Shown: piece by piece, positions 8,908 through 18,760 of the stretch
Layout of the letters: every line of letters starts with the position of its first letter
How positions within the stretch are numbered: position 1 is the stretch's first letter
The notes under the pieces: model-generated
Database searches by the model: none
What the model was told of the DNA's origin: nothing
The model's input: the letters and a program-made list of their open reading frames with translations, nothing else
Program-made: the position numbers and the translations under genes
IMG/VR virus record: IMGVR_UViG_3300022187_000028
Location: 1-64,000 of that record
Length of the DNA: 64,000 bases
From: a virus
Reading direction: 5' to 3' (one strand)

Positions 8908-9302
8908 GCCCCTCTTCTCCTTTTGTATGTTTTACATGCGGCACAGGTTGGCCTACATCTTTGTTTAGTTCCTTTAGAAGCGTCTTTACGACCACAAGGT
9001 TTTGTTCCCTTTTTATCATCTTCACATGATTGACAAGAAACCCAACCCTTTGCTTTACCACTTCCTCCTCTTCTGTTGAACCAGCCATGTAATCCTGATT
9101 CTTTTTCTGCTTTGAAATTATCTCCACCTTTCTTGACTTTTCCTTTAGTTCCCTTTCTACATTGAACCATAAAGCCGGATTTGTAGGCTGAACTTTTCAT
9201 TCCGTATTTTTTATCTGCTAGTTTAGCGCACCTATCTTTAGGCTCGCCTTTACTATTATGGGTGGCAGTGGCCTTAACTTTTAGAATCTCTTGCCAAGTC
9301 AT
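8904..9302 (-). CDS. Tagged DUF5872-like zinc-binding basic protein
   Basis: After MTWQEILKVK, the 132-residue protein shows SAYKSGFMVQCRKG, GLHGWFNRRGG, GWVSCQSC, KPCGRK and CRPTCAACK. This series is the signature of DUF5872 proteins seen in giant viruses and some phages; the cysteines probably bind zinc. Its ATG overlaps the small zinc-ribbon ORF upstream. Its role is unknown; the tag suggests the virion. Confidence 0.7.
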   Translation of the reverse strand: MTWQEILKVKATATHNSKGEPKDRCAKLADKKYGMKSSAYKSGFMVQCRKGTKGKVKKGGDNFKAEKESGLHGWFNRRGGSGKAKGWVSCQSCEDDKKGTKPCGRKDASKGTKQRCRPTCAACKTYKRRRGA

Positions 9303-9399
9303 TTCCTTTCACCTCCCAACATTTTTTGCAGTATCCAAATGGTCTTAAATCTATAACATCACAAGTATAACATTGACCACAATATTTCAAATAAAACAC
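9274..9399 (-). CDS. Very small zinc-ribbon protein, GTG start
   Basis: A 41-codon ORF starts with GTG at 9399, directly after the stop of the LAGLIDADG gene, and reads MFYLKYCGQCYTC...YCKKCW, a compact CxxC...CxxC ribbon. It runs 29 nt into the next gene. The cysteine pattern makes chance less likely, but the GTG start and lack of a clear ribosome site leave it tentative. Confidence 0.45.
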   Translation of the reverse strand: MFYLKYCGQCYTCDVIDLRPFGYCKKCWEVKGNDLARDSKS

Positions 9400-11016
9400 C
9401 TAACGATTTTCCTCTGTAAATAGTTGCTTTTGACTTTTACCATATTTGGACAAAACTTCTTCAATTTTATTTTTAGCAAAACCAGCACTAATCATTGTCA
9501 TTTCATCTTCGCTACTTTCTTCATCTTTCATACCAGCATCTAAGAAAGACATGATAACATCTTCATCATCTTTATCTATAACTGTCTTTCTTAGTATTTC
9601 TTTTACTTTTCTATAGTAGGCTTTGAATGAAGTATCTCCAAATTCTTTCTTAGCAATCATTCCGCCAATGTTTTCCATTTCATCCATAACAGACATTTTA
9701 CAATTATCTTGGTATTTTGAAATATCGTCTACATAAATACCTTCTTTAGCAAAATCAAAACCTACATGGTCTTTGTGATTCTCCCATTTCATTAACTTGA
9801 AAATCTCATCACAACGGCTTTTGTACCATTCCGCCTTCTTGTAAGATTTCTTCATTCTAATAAGTTCCAATAAAAGATTAGCATTACCTTTCTTCATTCT
9901 AAAGTGAGGCAGACACTTAGTTAATAGTTCTGTCACATCACTTTGAGAATAGAAATTTAGACGATTCACTGGCCGTGTGTCTTGTGGAGATTTTTGGTCT
10001 AAGTGTAATTTACCAATACCTCCCAAAGCCTTGTGTATTTCAGTCATAAATGCCTTGCCTCTATCTCCTGTGGCTACTAGACCAACTCTAGGGTTGTGAT
10101 TCCTATCCATAGTAATATAGCCGTCCGAATCAATAAAAGCGGCAGTATAAGCCCAAACATTCTTCTTTATTTCCGAATCTAAGGTGAAGTATCTTCCCGA
10201 AACAGAAGTGACTTCTAAAGACTTAGCCATCTTAGAAATAGAGTGCCATGAATTCCTGTCGTATAATTTAGAAGGCATCCTATCATGTAGTTCTCTCGCT
10301 GATATTCCTTGATTGTCTTTGACTTGCTTCACGATATACTCTCTAGTTTCTTCCTTGATTGATTTCTTTAGAGAAGAAGATGATATGTCCTTGATATGTT
10401 TCCTAAACTCTCTCTTAGCCAAATTCATTTCTTTCGATAATAGTGAGTATTGTTTTCCATAACTAGTGTCTTTCAAATCTAATTCTGCTTCCCAATACTT
10501 GCATATTGAGTCAATAACTCTCCTTCTTTGAGATGCTTCTTTCATGCTGTGTAATTTTAGAAGGTCATTCTCATCAAACTTCATTTTCATAAATGGCTCT
10601 CTGTATGGAGTAAGCCAATAAATACTCTTGACGCACTTTGTAATGTGTTCGGAGTAGCCATCAATAATAGCATCAATGCTCTTAGTCATTCTATCTCTTG
10701 ATTCTCCTTTTAGACTTCTGCGCTCTTTTCTTAGAGCCTTGACAACATTAGGAACTTCTTCGCCATAATACATCTGCTTCTTAGGGAAAGATTCAATGTG
10801 TCTTTTTGCTTGAGAAGCATTGAGTTTAAATTCTGTAGAAATTTTAGAAACTAGTTCATGTTCGGAAACAATAGAAAGTTCATTCGATAAACTGAGAGCG
10901 ATTTTATCATCTAATAGACTCTTAGCATCTTCCAAGTCATTCTCTGCCTCTTCTTCTAAAGCGGCGACCTGTTCTAATCTAGTGCTAGCCTCTCTTAATT
11001 CATCTGGCGTTGGCAT
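9400..11016 (-). CDS. LAGLIDADG-type homing-endonuclease-like protein with winged-helix region
   Basis: This 538-residue protein has a helical N-terminal region (1-210), a winged-helix-like segment (about 225-280, GISARELHDRM), then AYTAAFIDSDGYITM (about 288-302). The last matches the LAGLIDADG helix and following strand, and GLVATGDRGKAFMTEIHKALG fits the downstream fold. One copy of the motif suggests a homodimer. An acidic, helical C-terminus follows. It sits 9 nt after TerL, a common landing place for homing genes, but its length and extra domains could also mean a domesticated late regulator or structural protein. The start MPTPDELREAS is preferred. Confidence 0.7.
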   Translation of the reverse strand: MPTPDELREASTRLEQVAALEEEAENDLEDAKSLLDDKIALSLSNELSIVSEHELVSKISTEFKLNASQAKRHIESFPKKQMYYGEEVPNVVKALRKERRSLKGESRDRMTKSIDAIIDGYSEHITKCVKSIYWLTPYREPFMKMKFDENDLLKLHSMKEASQRRRVIDSICKYWEAELDLKDTSYGKQYSLLSKEMNLAKREFRKHIKDISSSSLKKSIKEETREYIVKQVKDNQGISARELHDRMPSKLYDRNSWHSISKMAKSLEVTSVSGRYFTLDSEIKKNVWAYTAAFIDSDGYITMDRNHNPRVGLVATGDRGKAFMTEIHKALGGIGKLHLDQKSPQDTRPVNRLNFYSQSDVTELLTKCLPHFRMKKGNANLLLELIRMKKSYKKAEWYKSRCDEIFKLMKWENHKDHVGFDFAKEGIYVDDISKYQDNCKMSVMDEMENIGGMIAKKEFGDTSFKAYYRKVKEILRKTVIDKDDEDVIMSFLDAGMKDEESSEDEMTMISAGFAKNKIEEVLSKYGKSQKQLFTEENR

Positions 11017-11025
11017 AATTTTCCC

Positions 11026-12450
11026 TCAAAAGTTCAGTCCCATTATACCCATGCCCCTATTATTTATAGGCGCATCAAATATCCCCAAATCATCTAACAA
11101 TAAGAAGTTTTCACTGATGGTCTTAGTAGCGGCATTAGCCAATGCTAAACTCATTACCATATCGTCGTGCGCCCCAACTCCCTCAAATTTGCCCTTAGAA
11201 GTAATAGAAAACATAGAGAGTTCTTCTATTAGAGCAGAAGTGACTCTTCTACTTTCTTCATTAGCATAAGGTAGGTGTATCTTCTCATTCTCAAAATTCA
11301 TCTGTAGATTCAAAATAATGTCCTGTTTCTTTTTCCTTGTAGTATTAAAATCGTGAACATTCAAATCGGAAATATTTCTAAGTTCTTGAGTAAAGGATTT
11401 AGCGAATACATTTGTTTCAAATAAGATTACTTCGGGTTGGAATATTTTTCCTATTAGCCTAACCTTCTGTAAATTTTCTCTAAATTCTACATTCTTAGCC
11501 CTATCAATATAAACGACATTTTTGTTATCATTCTCATCTACTTCCAATACTGTGATTACATTGTAGTCACCATCTGTAGAAATAGCAGGGTCAATACCAA
11601 CATAGTACTTGTAGCCCTCTCTACGAGTAGGTTTCAATACCAAGTTTTTATTCTTGGCTCGCTCTAAATATTCGGGATTGAATAGAGAAGTACCTGTAGA
11701 TACAGGAACACAAAGATACTCTCTTGTAAATTTAAGAGAGCCTATTTCTGCCTTTCTAGCCATGAGAGCATCATAGTCCCAACGATTAGGCCAAAGAGGT
11801 TCATTAAGAGCGTTAAAGCAAGGATACTTTCTAACGGTATATGCTTCGTTCTCCTCTAGTTGAGTGTAAATATCTGTATAACTGAACGGAGTTCCAATGA
11901 CTCTAAGGGAAGCGGAGTGGTGTAAAGTTGGTATCATGTCACCATAAAACCAATCAGTGACTTTTTGAATTGCAGTCAAACTAAACTCCTTCAAAGGGTC
12001 GTCAATAATAATCTCTTGAGGGTGAAGACCACGAATCTGTGAACCAACCGAACGCTCAAGAATTTGATTTCCATTGGTGAGGGTAATGTTTCCAATAGCC
12101 CAACCCTTAGCAGGTTTGAAATGTTTAATTGTAGGGTTATTGAATACCTTATCAATGTCCCTCATGTGAACCATAGTCTGCTTTTGGTTAGAGGAAATGT
12201 AGAGCATTTGGTATGGAGGAGGTTGAAATATTAAATTCCAAACAACCCATGAGTGCATGAAGACAGACTTTCCGTGACCCCGACTACAAATAATTACTGT
12301 TCTTTGGGTTTGTCCCATTAACTCAAGCCATTCTTGTTGATGGCTTGCGAAATCCCAACCTAGAACATTTTCAAAGAAATAAGGAAATGAATTCTTAGAT
12401 AGTTCTAAGTCCATTTGCCGTTCTAAGTTTAACCCTGCAATGTCAGACAT
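11026..12450 (-). CDS. terL: Terminase large subunit (TerL)
   Basis: The 474-residue protein powers DNA packaging and cuts concatemers at the portal. Walker A is CSRGHGKS (about 55-62), Walker B is EIIIDDP (about 155), and the nuclease domain starts at YYVGIDPAIS (about 288), with further acidic residues in ILFETN and AHDDMVMSLALA (about 445). The ATG at 12450 is preferred because GGGGTGAAC precedes it; an in-frame GTG lies 9 nt upstream. A TerS candidate lies about 5.7 kb upstream, with two large unknown proteins between, an unusual separation. Confidence 0.92.
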   Translation of the reverse strand: MSDIAGLNLERQMDLELSKNSFPYFFENVLGWDFASHQQEWLELMGQTQRTVIICSRGHGKSVFMHSWVVWNLIFQPPPYQMLYISSNQKQTMVHMRDIDKVFNNPTIKHFKPAKGWAIGNITLTNGNQILERSVGSQIRGLHPQEIIIDDPLKEFSLTAIQKVTDWFYGDMIPTLHHSASLRVIGTPFSYTDIYTQLEENEAYTVRKYPCFNALNEPLWPNRWDYDALMARKAEIGSLKFTREYLCVPVSTGTSLFNPEYLERAKNKNLVLKPTRREGYKYYVGIDPAISTDGDYNVITVLEVDENDNKNVVYIDRAKNVEFRENLQKVRLIGKIFQPEVILFETNVFAKSFTQELRNISDLNVHDFNTTRKKKQDIILNLQMNFENEKIHLPYANEESRRVTSALIEELSMFSITSKGKFEGVGAHDDMVMSLALANAATKTISENFLLLDDLGIFDAPINNRGMGIMGLNF

Positions 12451-12470
12451 ATCGTTCACCCCTTCTTCTA

Positions 12471-12797
12471 CTATTCTTGTTCTTTTATGAAATCGACCTT
12501 TCTTTTAAAAGCAACATAAAAATTCGACAAAGCCTGTCTAGTATCAAAAATCTCATCGAATGGCCAATCGTCCATATAATCTTCCATCTTGGTAATTTGC
12601 CTAAGAATAAAAAATTCAATGTCTTCTTCGTAGTTTTCTTCTTCAAGTACTCTTTTAATATCCGATAACCTACCTGCAAACGACTCCCAATGACCGCCAT
12701 ATTGATTATGTCCTTGTCGGATTTTGTTTTCTAAATCCTCGTATCTTTCTAATAGGGTTTCTTTGGTTTCAAACTTTAATATCCCTTTCCAACTCAT
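12471..12797 (-). CDS. Tagged small hypothetical protein
   Basis: The ATG at 12797 gives the tag MSWKGILKFE and has GGCGGTGATT just upstream, so it is preferred over an in-frame GTG at 12806. The remaining 100 residues are acidic and helical (EDLENKIRQ..., EENYEEDIEFF). It precedes TerL in the operon. No family recognised. Confidence 0.65.
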   Translation of the reverse strand: MSWKGILKFETKETLLERYEDLENKIRQGHNQYGGHWESFAGRLSDIKRVLEEENYEEDIEFFILRQITKMEDYMDDWPFDEIFDTRQALSNFYVAFKRKVDFIKEQE

Positions 12798-12802
12798 GTC
12801 AA

Positions 12803-13273
12803 TCACCGCCTAAATCTACCAAACATTCCTTTTTTGGGTTGTGGCTTTTGCACTTGTTGTTTTAATCTATTTAGGTAGTTTTGTGCGGCGTTTATATCAA
12901 AATAAGAATTAGCAAATTCTACGCTTTCCATTCCAGCGTTATCAACAATCCTCATAATAGAATCTAATAGAGTTTCATGTTCTTTATCATAATTTCCTAC
13001 TAATCCGAACTTTCCGGCCATTCCTCTAGCCTGTTGTTTATGGTTATTGTCTTGGTATTCGTTCTTAAAAAGAATAGTTTTACCTAAAAATTTAATCCCA
13101 ACATCATACCAATCAGTTTCTTTAGATTCCGGTTTTTGCATTAGTTTTGATTTGCGAGCCATATTCCAAACATATTCAAGGTCGCCACTGTTTGTATTAG
13201 TCCATCCTTGAGGACTATACCAAACCCCTACTTCTTGAGGTTGCGTGTTTTTCAATATGTTTTTCCAACTCAT
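12803..13273 (-). CDS. Tagged hypothetical protein
   Basis: The 156-residue protein starts MSWKNILKNT at 13273; an in-frame GTG lies 9 nt further up. The middle contains GIKFLGKTILFKNEY and a helical segment with several Gln/Asn, and the C-terminus is basic (KPQPKKGMFGRFRR). No known domain. It lies between the 804-residue protein and another tagged gene. Confidence 0.65.
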   Translation of the reverse strand: MSWKNILKNTQPQEVGVWYSPQGWTNTNSGDLEYVWNMARKSKLMQKPESKETDWYDVGIKFLGKTILFKNEYQDNNHKQQARGMAGKFGLVGNYDKEHETLLDSIMRIVDNAGMESVEFANSYFDINAAQNYLNRLKQQVQKPQPKKGMFGRFRR

Positions 13274-13278
13274 GTCAA

Positions 13279-15693
13279 TCACCTAAAATTAGCCTTGACG
13301 AAATAAACTACTTCTTCGGAAACGCCAACATTAGATGAAATATTAGAGAAGGAGTCTACCTCTTCAACCATCTTTACAATATCCATCGAGGTTAAATCTA
13401 AGTTGAATCTTTCTCTAGAGGAGGTAATAATTGAGTCCATATCATCAATAGAGGAAAGGGAACCTTGTCCATAATAGATAGGCAACCCTTTGAGTATTCT
13501 AAGAGAATCGTGTATCTCTAAAATCTTCTCTTCTATTTCCGACTTTCTCAATTCATTCAGTATTTGCTTAATATTTCTGGCTCTACCGGAACCCTTGGAA
13601 CTTATCTGCTGAGTGTTTCCTTTGTCTAATAAAAATTCTTTTAATGCTGCCATTACTGTCAATGAAGTGGCTTCTATTCTTTCTCTACTGACCCTAGTTA
13701 CATCATCAAATTCCGGATAAGGCACACCTGCAAAGCGGAGTCCTTGTTGAGGATTTTGACCTCTAAGGTTGATTCTGCCAAGAAACTGAGCCATCTCTTC
13801 ATTGTATTGTTTAATTATATCCTTATCTCTAAAGATTCTTTTGAGAGAAGATGCTAGTAATCTAGCGGCGTTGAAAACTTCTTCGTGTTCTATGTTAGGA
13901 GTATTGATTGATTTCAAAAATGTTTGAATGTTTTTCAAGTCTACATCTCTTAGTAGTCGGCCTCTTCTAGTGTTAGACCTCTTCACTAATTTTGTATAGA
14001 CTTTAGCAAAATCACTAGAACTCAAAGTCTTAATAGATTTAAAGGCAGTAGTATTTTTTATTCTAAAGTCTAAATCTAAAGTCATAGCCGGATTCAAAAG
14101 CGGCTTATACAAATAGTCGTCTAGAGCCTCAAGAACGCTATCTAGTTTCTTCTGCGCTTCTTTACCTAATTCTCTAGGAATACCCTTAGCAGAAGGATAT
14201 GCAGAAACATATGAGTCACCTCCTCTACCATCTCCCTTTCCGCCTTGACCCCCTCTAGGCCCAACTACAGTTCCGCCAGTAGACATTTTTTGTTGCATTG
14301 TTATTTCTTCTAGAGTCATAAGAAGAGATTGTATAGCCCCACTTATTTTAATTGGGCGAATACCCGCACCAAACTTTCTAGCGAGGTCTGCGCTATCTAA
14401 TATCTGCGCTGGCAAATAAAAAGAAGAACCGGAAACAGGCTGTATTTGTCCCATTCTTTCTATGGCTTTATCCAACCTTTCTATTTCGGCTCTAGACTCT
14501 ATGAGATAAATAATTTTCATGGTGTCTGCCGCTTCTTTTATTTTGTTTAGTTCTGTAGAATCGGTTAGAATACCATAGGTGTACTTAGATAAATAACTGT
14601 AGCCAAGCGGGTCTATTTCAGTCGTTATTAGATTAGAAAATTCTGTTGCATCCTCCCTAATGTTGTCAAGTACATCCTCTTCTAATTGTTCTGCAACTTC
14701 ACTTCCGCTTTTTCCACTATCTCCTTCAATTTCTATACTTGCCTTGCCTAGACCCTCGAATAAACTAAAGACAGCATCATCCGCTCCTTGTTGTTGAACT
14801 GTAGCCTTACCTAATTTCACCACATACTGACCATTTGCCTTAAACAATTCATTAGCAGTATTTAATTTAGCCCCGTACTCTTCCATTCCTCCGGATTTTA
14901 GAGAGGTAATTAGAGATTCAACCGACTTATACACATCAGCGTGTTTAGGGGCTACCTCTTTCCATGCAGAATAAATAGAAATTCTTTTGCTCTTACTAAT
15001 GTAAGGTTCATTTCCAATAAAAGATAGCACATCATCTCTAATGTCTACAACAATACGCTCACCTTCTTCATCAAATTGTGATTCCAGTACTTCGCTGTAG
15101 TAAGCGTCTATTCCTTCCAACACTTTTTCTACTTCCGGCATTAACTTACTCAAAAGTTCAGTATCGTCCTCGTCTAGAGAATCAATTCTTGCTCTAATTC
15201 TATCCGAAGACTTGTTTGGTTTCTGTCGTGTAAAAGGCTTCTTGACAATAATATCTTTGTTGGAGAAAGTTTGATTCAATACTTCAACAGTAATGTTTTT
15301 TCCTTTAATGGTGATTCCGGAAAATACCTTCGATAGAATTTTATTTTGGAATAGGGCTTCATCCAACTCTCTAACTTCTCCATCTTCAATTACTTTCTTT
15401 CCATCTTCTTCAACATAATCCGGAGTTAATTCATCGGCCCTATCCCTAACCAAATCCCTGTACTTCCTTTTAGTGGCTAGGTTGACTTCTTTGATAGCGG
15501 TCTTTTTTTCAGTCGCCCCTACTGGTTTGTCATTCTCTCTAAATTCAGTGGCCAAGTCTTCTCCAATTTTAGTAATGGTTCTCTTCATAGTAGGAAAAGG
15601 AGACTTCCCTCTATCTTCGATTAACTTAGCCTTTTGAAATATGGTCTTTTCTTGGGAAGCCACTCTCTTCTCTAGTTCTAATTTAAAACTCAT
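13279..15693 (-). CDS. Large protein of unknown function, likely structural
   Basis: At 804 residues this is the largest product in the window. It is charged and mainly helical, with a Gly-rich loop (GPRGGQGGKGDGRGGD, about 475-490) between two helical halves. The start MSFKLELEKR looks like a distant form of the MSWK-type tag with Phe in place of Trp. It overlaps the next large gene by 4 nt. A role in the virion interior, tail or tape measure is possible, but nothing in the sequence decides this. Confidence 0.6.
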   Translation of the reverse strand: MSFKLELEKRVASQEKTIFQKAKLIEDRGKSPFPTMKRTITKIGEDLATEFRENDKPVGATEKKTAIKEVNLATKRKYRDLVRDRADELTPDYVEEDGKKVIEDGEVRELDEALFQNKILSKVFSGITIKGKNITVEVLNQTFSNKDIIVKKPFTRQKPNKSSDRIRARIDSLDEDDTELLSKLMPEVEKVLEGIDAYYSEVLESQFDEEGERIVVDIRDDVLSFIGNEPYISKSKRISIYSAWKEVAPKHADVYKSVESLITSLKSGGMEEYGAKLNTANELFKANGQYVVKLGKATVQQQGADDAVFSLFEGLGKASIEIEGDSGKSGSEVAEQLEEDVLDNIREDATEFSNLITTEIDPLGYSYLSKYTYGILTDSTELNKIKEAADTMKIIYLIESRAEIERLDKAIERMGQIQPVSGSSFYLPAQILDSADLARKFGAGIRPIKISGAIQSLLMTLEEITMQQKMSTGGTVVGPRGGQGGKGDGRGGDSYVSAYPSAKGIPRELGKEAQKKLDSVLEALDDYLYKPLLNPAMTLDLDFRIKNTTAFKSIKTLSSSDFAKVYTKLVKRSNTRRGRLLRDVDLKNIQTFLKSINTPNIEHEEVFNAARLLASSLKRIFRDKDIIKQYNEEMAQFLGRINLRGQNPQQGLRFAGVPYPEFDDVTRVSRERIEATSLTVMAALKEFLLDKGNTQQISSKGSGRARNIKQILNELRKSEIEEKILEIHDSLRILKGLPIYYGQGSLSSIDDMDSIITSSRERFNLDLTSMDIVKMVEEVDSFSNISSNVGVSEEVVYFVKANFR

Positions 15694-17561
15694 TCAACTC
15701 CCTCCAGTAAATCGTTATTCTGCAATGCCTCGTAAAGTTCTTCTCCAACTTCATTAACATAGAACCTACGCCTCGTAGCAATGTCTTGTAATTTATCTCG
15801 AACTCCTTCTATCATAACAGAAAGAACTCCATCTAAAGAACTAGACAAACTGTTTTTGAATTTTCCAATATCGGATTCTATTTTTGTTAGTAATTGTTTG
15901 TCTGCGTTTGTTAGGTATTCATCTATTGTCTTATCCAAGTCAACAGTGATAGATTCCATAGTATCATCTAGTAGATAACTGAAATTGGTTAAGACGCTCA
16001 AACCTTCGATAGGCTGTAGTCGGGCTTTGTATGCCATATCCATAGCATATTCATCGAATTCAAAGACTCCTCTCGTTTCGCCCTCCTTGGCTCTATCAAT
16101 TTTATCAGCGAATAAAGAAAAGATTTGCCTATCTGTTGGGTCGTCTAGAGCAAAGGAAACTTCGGGATTTTTGATTGGAATTGAAGAAGGTATCCCTGTT
16201 AAAGATTCAATAGTTGACATTAGTTCTTCGATTTTATCCGTGAATTCATTTTTAGGCATTTTAGTAATTCCGGATTCAGTGGTAATTTCGTTTGCATAAT
16301 CAGAAGGCAACTCTTTGATTTCATCTTCCAACTCTTCTCTATCAATTTCTTCTAGTTTTTTCAACCATTTGGGTGATTTCCCTTCTAATAAAGGCTCGAT
16401 AACTCCCCACATATCCCTTCTTAGATAGAAAAAATCGCCCCTATCTCCACCAAAGGCTTCTTCAATGTCTTCATTGGATATGTATGATTCTTCTCTAACA
16501 GAGGCAAGAGTAGATTCAAGGACTTCATCTCCACCTGTCATTAAAAGTTTTAACAAAACAGGATTAACAGTGGCTTTGCTAAAAAATGAAGAAGCAACAT
16601 TGTGCGGTCCTAATTTTGGCAAAAGTAAGGATTTCTTTTTCATCCTACCTATTGCATTTAGGTATGCGGCTACATCATTAGCCTCTAATGTATCTTTAGG
16701 TCGCAAATCACTACCCTCTATAACTATCTTCAAATCACTCTTTCCAAATAGTTTTTCATAGAAGGGAGGATATTCAAACTCATAAACTACTCTGTCGAAT
16801 TGTGTCAAGTCTTCTTCCTCTTCTATAGCCTCTCTAACTTGAGCCTCTCTTTCCTTGACACTATCATCGTCGTCTATCTCTTCTAGTAAAATAAATCCGG
16901 TTTTCTTACCTGAGCCTGTTGGCCTACCTTCAGGAGTTTCTTGGCCAGTGCCGTAAGATGCTGTATATCTCCCCCAACTAACTTGAGCCGAGGATTGAAA
17001 CTCTTCATCGCTCTGTGGTTTATGTCTACTAGGATTCCCGTAGTAGTCTTCGACAGAATCAAACAAAGCATACTTGTCTATTTTTGCCTTGCCTAGTTCT
17101 CTTGATAGGTTTTGGGCATCATCATTCAAAACATAAGTCATTAACTTGTCTATGTCTTCTTCATTAAGACCCTCATTGGTAATTCTTTTGAAGAACTCAG
17201 CATTGCTTTCAGCCTTCGGTTGTGCTTGAAATAGCATGGCTATTTTTGGAGTCAAAATTCTCCTTAGTTTGGTAGGCTTCATTCCTAGTTTTTCAGCGAG
17301 GGGTTCAATGACGCTAGTAAATTCTTCTTGATTTTTGAGAGCATCACTAACAGATGAACGAACCCCACCACTAATTGTAATGGTTTTCAAAGCATCCATT
17401 ATTTTACCAGCATCTCCACTAGGGCCTCTTTGTCCCTTTTGTTGTAGATGAGCAATCAAAGGCTCCTCTCCACCTTCTCTTGCTAAGGTTCTAAATAGTG
17501 TACGAGGAGTATAAGGAACACCGGAGATGTTTTCGCTTCTAGGTGCTTTCCTTATTGTCAT
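15690..17561 (-). CDS. Large protein of unknown function, likely structural
   Basis: This 623-residue acidic protein has an N-terminal Arg/Gly region (REGGEEPLIAHLQQKGQRGP), a central acidic stretch (EEIDDDDSVKEREAQVREA), and a helical C-terminal half. No catalytic motif was found. It is the upstream partner of the 804-residue gene (ATGA overlap), and the pair may form one assembly. Identity unknown. Confidence 0.6.
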   Translation of the reverse strand: MTIRKAPRSENISGVPYTPRTLFRTLAREGGEEPLIAHLQQKGQRGPSGDAGKIMDALKTITISGGVRSSVSDALKNQEEFTSVIEPLAEKLGMKPTKLRRILTPKIAMLFQAQPKAESNAEFFKRITNEGLNEEDIDKLMTYVLNDDAQNLSRELGKAKIDKYALFDSVEDYYGNPSRHKPQSDEEFQSSAQVSWGRYTASYGTGQETPEGRPTGSGKKTGFILLEEIDDDDSVKEREAQVREAIEEEEDLTQFDRVVYEFEYPPFYEKLFGKSDLKIVIEGSDLRPKDTLEANDVAAYLNAIGRMKKKSLLLPKLGPHNVASSFFSKATVNPVLLKLLMTGGDEVLESTLASVREESYISNEDIEEAFGGDRGDFFYLRRDMWGVIEPLLEGKSPKWLKKLEEIDREELEDEIKELPSDYANEITTESGITKMPKNEFTDKIEELMSTIESLTGIPSSIPIKNPEVSFALDDPTDRQIFSLFADKIDRAKEGETRGVFEFDEYAMDMAYKARLQPIEGLSVLTNFSYLLDDTMESITVDLDKTIDEYLTNADKQLLTKIESDIGKFKNSLSSSLDGVLSVMIEGVRDKLQDIATRRRFYVNEVGEELYEALQNNDLLEGVE

Positions 17562-17610
17562 ATCGTTTCCCCGAATAAAGGCAATAGTCCACTCTATAAT
17601 AAATGAACTG

Positions 17611-17772
17611 TCAATCTAACTTTGTCTGCCTTGTTGAAGTATCTTCCTTCGGCGGCGGAGTTTTCTTGGGTTCATTTCCCCATTCTTCTGCTGGAATTGT
17701 AGATACGGTGGCACCTTCTGTAAGTTTTTTGGGGAGTTTGGTTTGTCTTTTGAGAACACTTTTCCAACTCAT
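17611..17772 (-). CDS. Tagged mini-protein
   Basis: A 53-residue ORF opens with ATG at 17772 and begins MSWKSVLKRQ, the shared tag, followed by a Lys/Pro/Thr-rich tail (PKKTPPPKEDTSTRQTKLD) that looks disordered. It is little more than a tag plus tail, which supports the tag being a functional unit. It lies between the 623-residue gene and another tagged gene. Confidence 0.6.
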   Translation of the reverse strand: MSWKSVLKRQTKLPKKLTEGATVSTIPAEEWGNEPKKTPPPKEDTSTRQTKLD

Positions 17773-17783
17773 TGTAATTTCTC

Positions 17784-18101
17784 CTACATCAATCTCTTTG
17801 TTTCAATCAAATGTAAATACTGTTCTCTTAATCCCATCTTTGAAGTCACAGCCTTTGCGAGTTTCTTCAAATTGTTTTGAAAACTAAAAAATTCAGGAGA
17901 GTAAAGGTCACTTAACTTATCCTTATCCTCCACCCTTTCGTAGTATTCATCAAATTTATTCAATAGAGCCTCACCTGCTTGTTTTAATTTAGGGTCTTCA
18001 TTGTAAGTCATAAAGAAAAGTAGTTCATGAACATGGGCGTGCAAAGGAGCATCCCCGTCCCTAACATACCAAGCACTTTTCAATATGGTTTTCCAACTCA
18101 T
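17784..18101 (-). CDS. Tagged helical hypothetical protein
   Basis: The 105-residue protein begins MSWKTILKSA, then helical segments with HAHVHELLFFMTY and LLNKFDEYYERVEDKDK. The ATG overlaps the stop of the TerS candidate by 4 nt. No family recognised. Confidence 0.65.
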   Translation of the reverse strand: MSWKTILKSAWYVRDGDAPLHAHVHELLFFMTYNEDPKLKQAGEALLNKFDEYYERVEDKDKLSDLYSPEFFSFQNNLKKLAKAVTSKMGLREQYLHLIETKRLM

Positions 18102-18751
18102 TGTAATCTCTCCTGCATCTTCTGTTTAATATCAAGCCAAATCTCAGGATTGTTCTGTGCTAGCACTTCTTGAACAACTTGCATCTGTGCAACAATAATT
18201 GTATCTTGTCGCTTGTGGACAAGTTTTCCTTTGAACTCCATCATGTATTTCAAAGACTCACGAACTTCTCTAGCCAACTTCACTAGAGCGTCTAATTCCT
18301 TAGCATCTAAATCATCTCTAGATGCTATCTCGGTGATTTTATCATCGAGCAATTGAATGTTATTTGATAGCATATCCACCTCATTCAAATCCTTCTTGGC
18401 AATAATAGCCGCCGCAGACTTTTGAACAACGGGCTGTAAATGGTGCTTAACATGGCGATGGACTTGAGCCTTAGAAATTCCAAGCCCTACACTGACCTCC
18501 TCGGCTGTGATAAGACCCTCATGTAATTGTCTCTCGTATTCCGACCTCATTGGGTCTACACAAATGGCACACTTTGGATTACTACTTTGCACATATTCTC
18601 CCATGTGATTCCTTTGATGCTGTGCGGAAGTACCGCTTCTCCAGTTCATCTTTTCATCTAATTCATCGGGAGTAATAGTAAGAGATTCTAAATCGGCCTC
18701 CATAGAATCAACATCACTGTGTTGACAAAAGGCACAACTCTTTCTTCTCAT
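18098..18751 (-). CDS. Candidate terminase small subunit with zinc and HTH motifs
   Basis: This 217-residue protein has CAFCQH near the N-terminus, QRNHMG, then CAICVDPMRSEYERQL, probably zinc-binding. A helix-turn-helix follows (GLITAEEVSVGLGISKAQVHRHVKHH, with the recognition helix near residue 110), then an extended helix. An N-terminal DNA-binding HTH followed by an oligomerising helix is the usual layout of small terminases, which recognise viral DNA for TerL. Assignment rests on layout and TerL being on the same strand; a late transcription regulator is the alternative. Confidence 0.55.
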   Translation of the reverse strand: MRRKSCAFCQHSDVDSMEADLESLTITPDELDEKMNWRSGTSAQHQRNHMGEYVQSSNPKCAICVDPMRSEYERQLHEGLITAEEVSVGLGISKAQVHRHVKHHLQPVVQKSAAAIIAKKDLNEVDMLSNNIQLLDDKITEIASRDDLDAKELDALVKLAREVRESLKYMMEFKGKLVHKRQDTIIVAQMQVVQEVLAQNNPEIWLDIKQKMQERLQ

Positions 18752-18760
18752 AATAATTCC

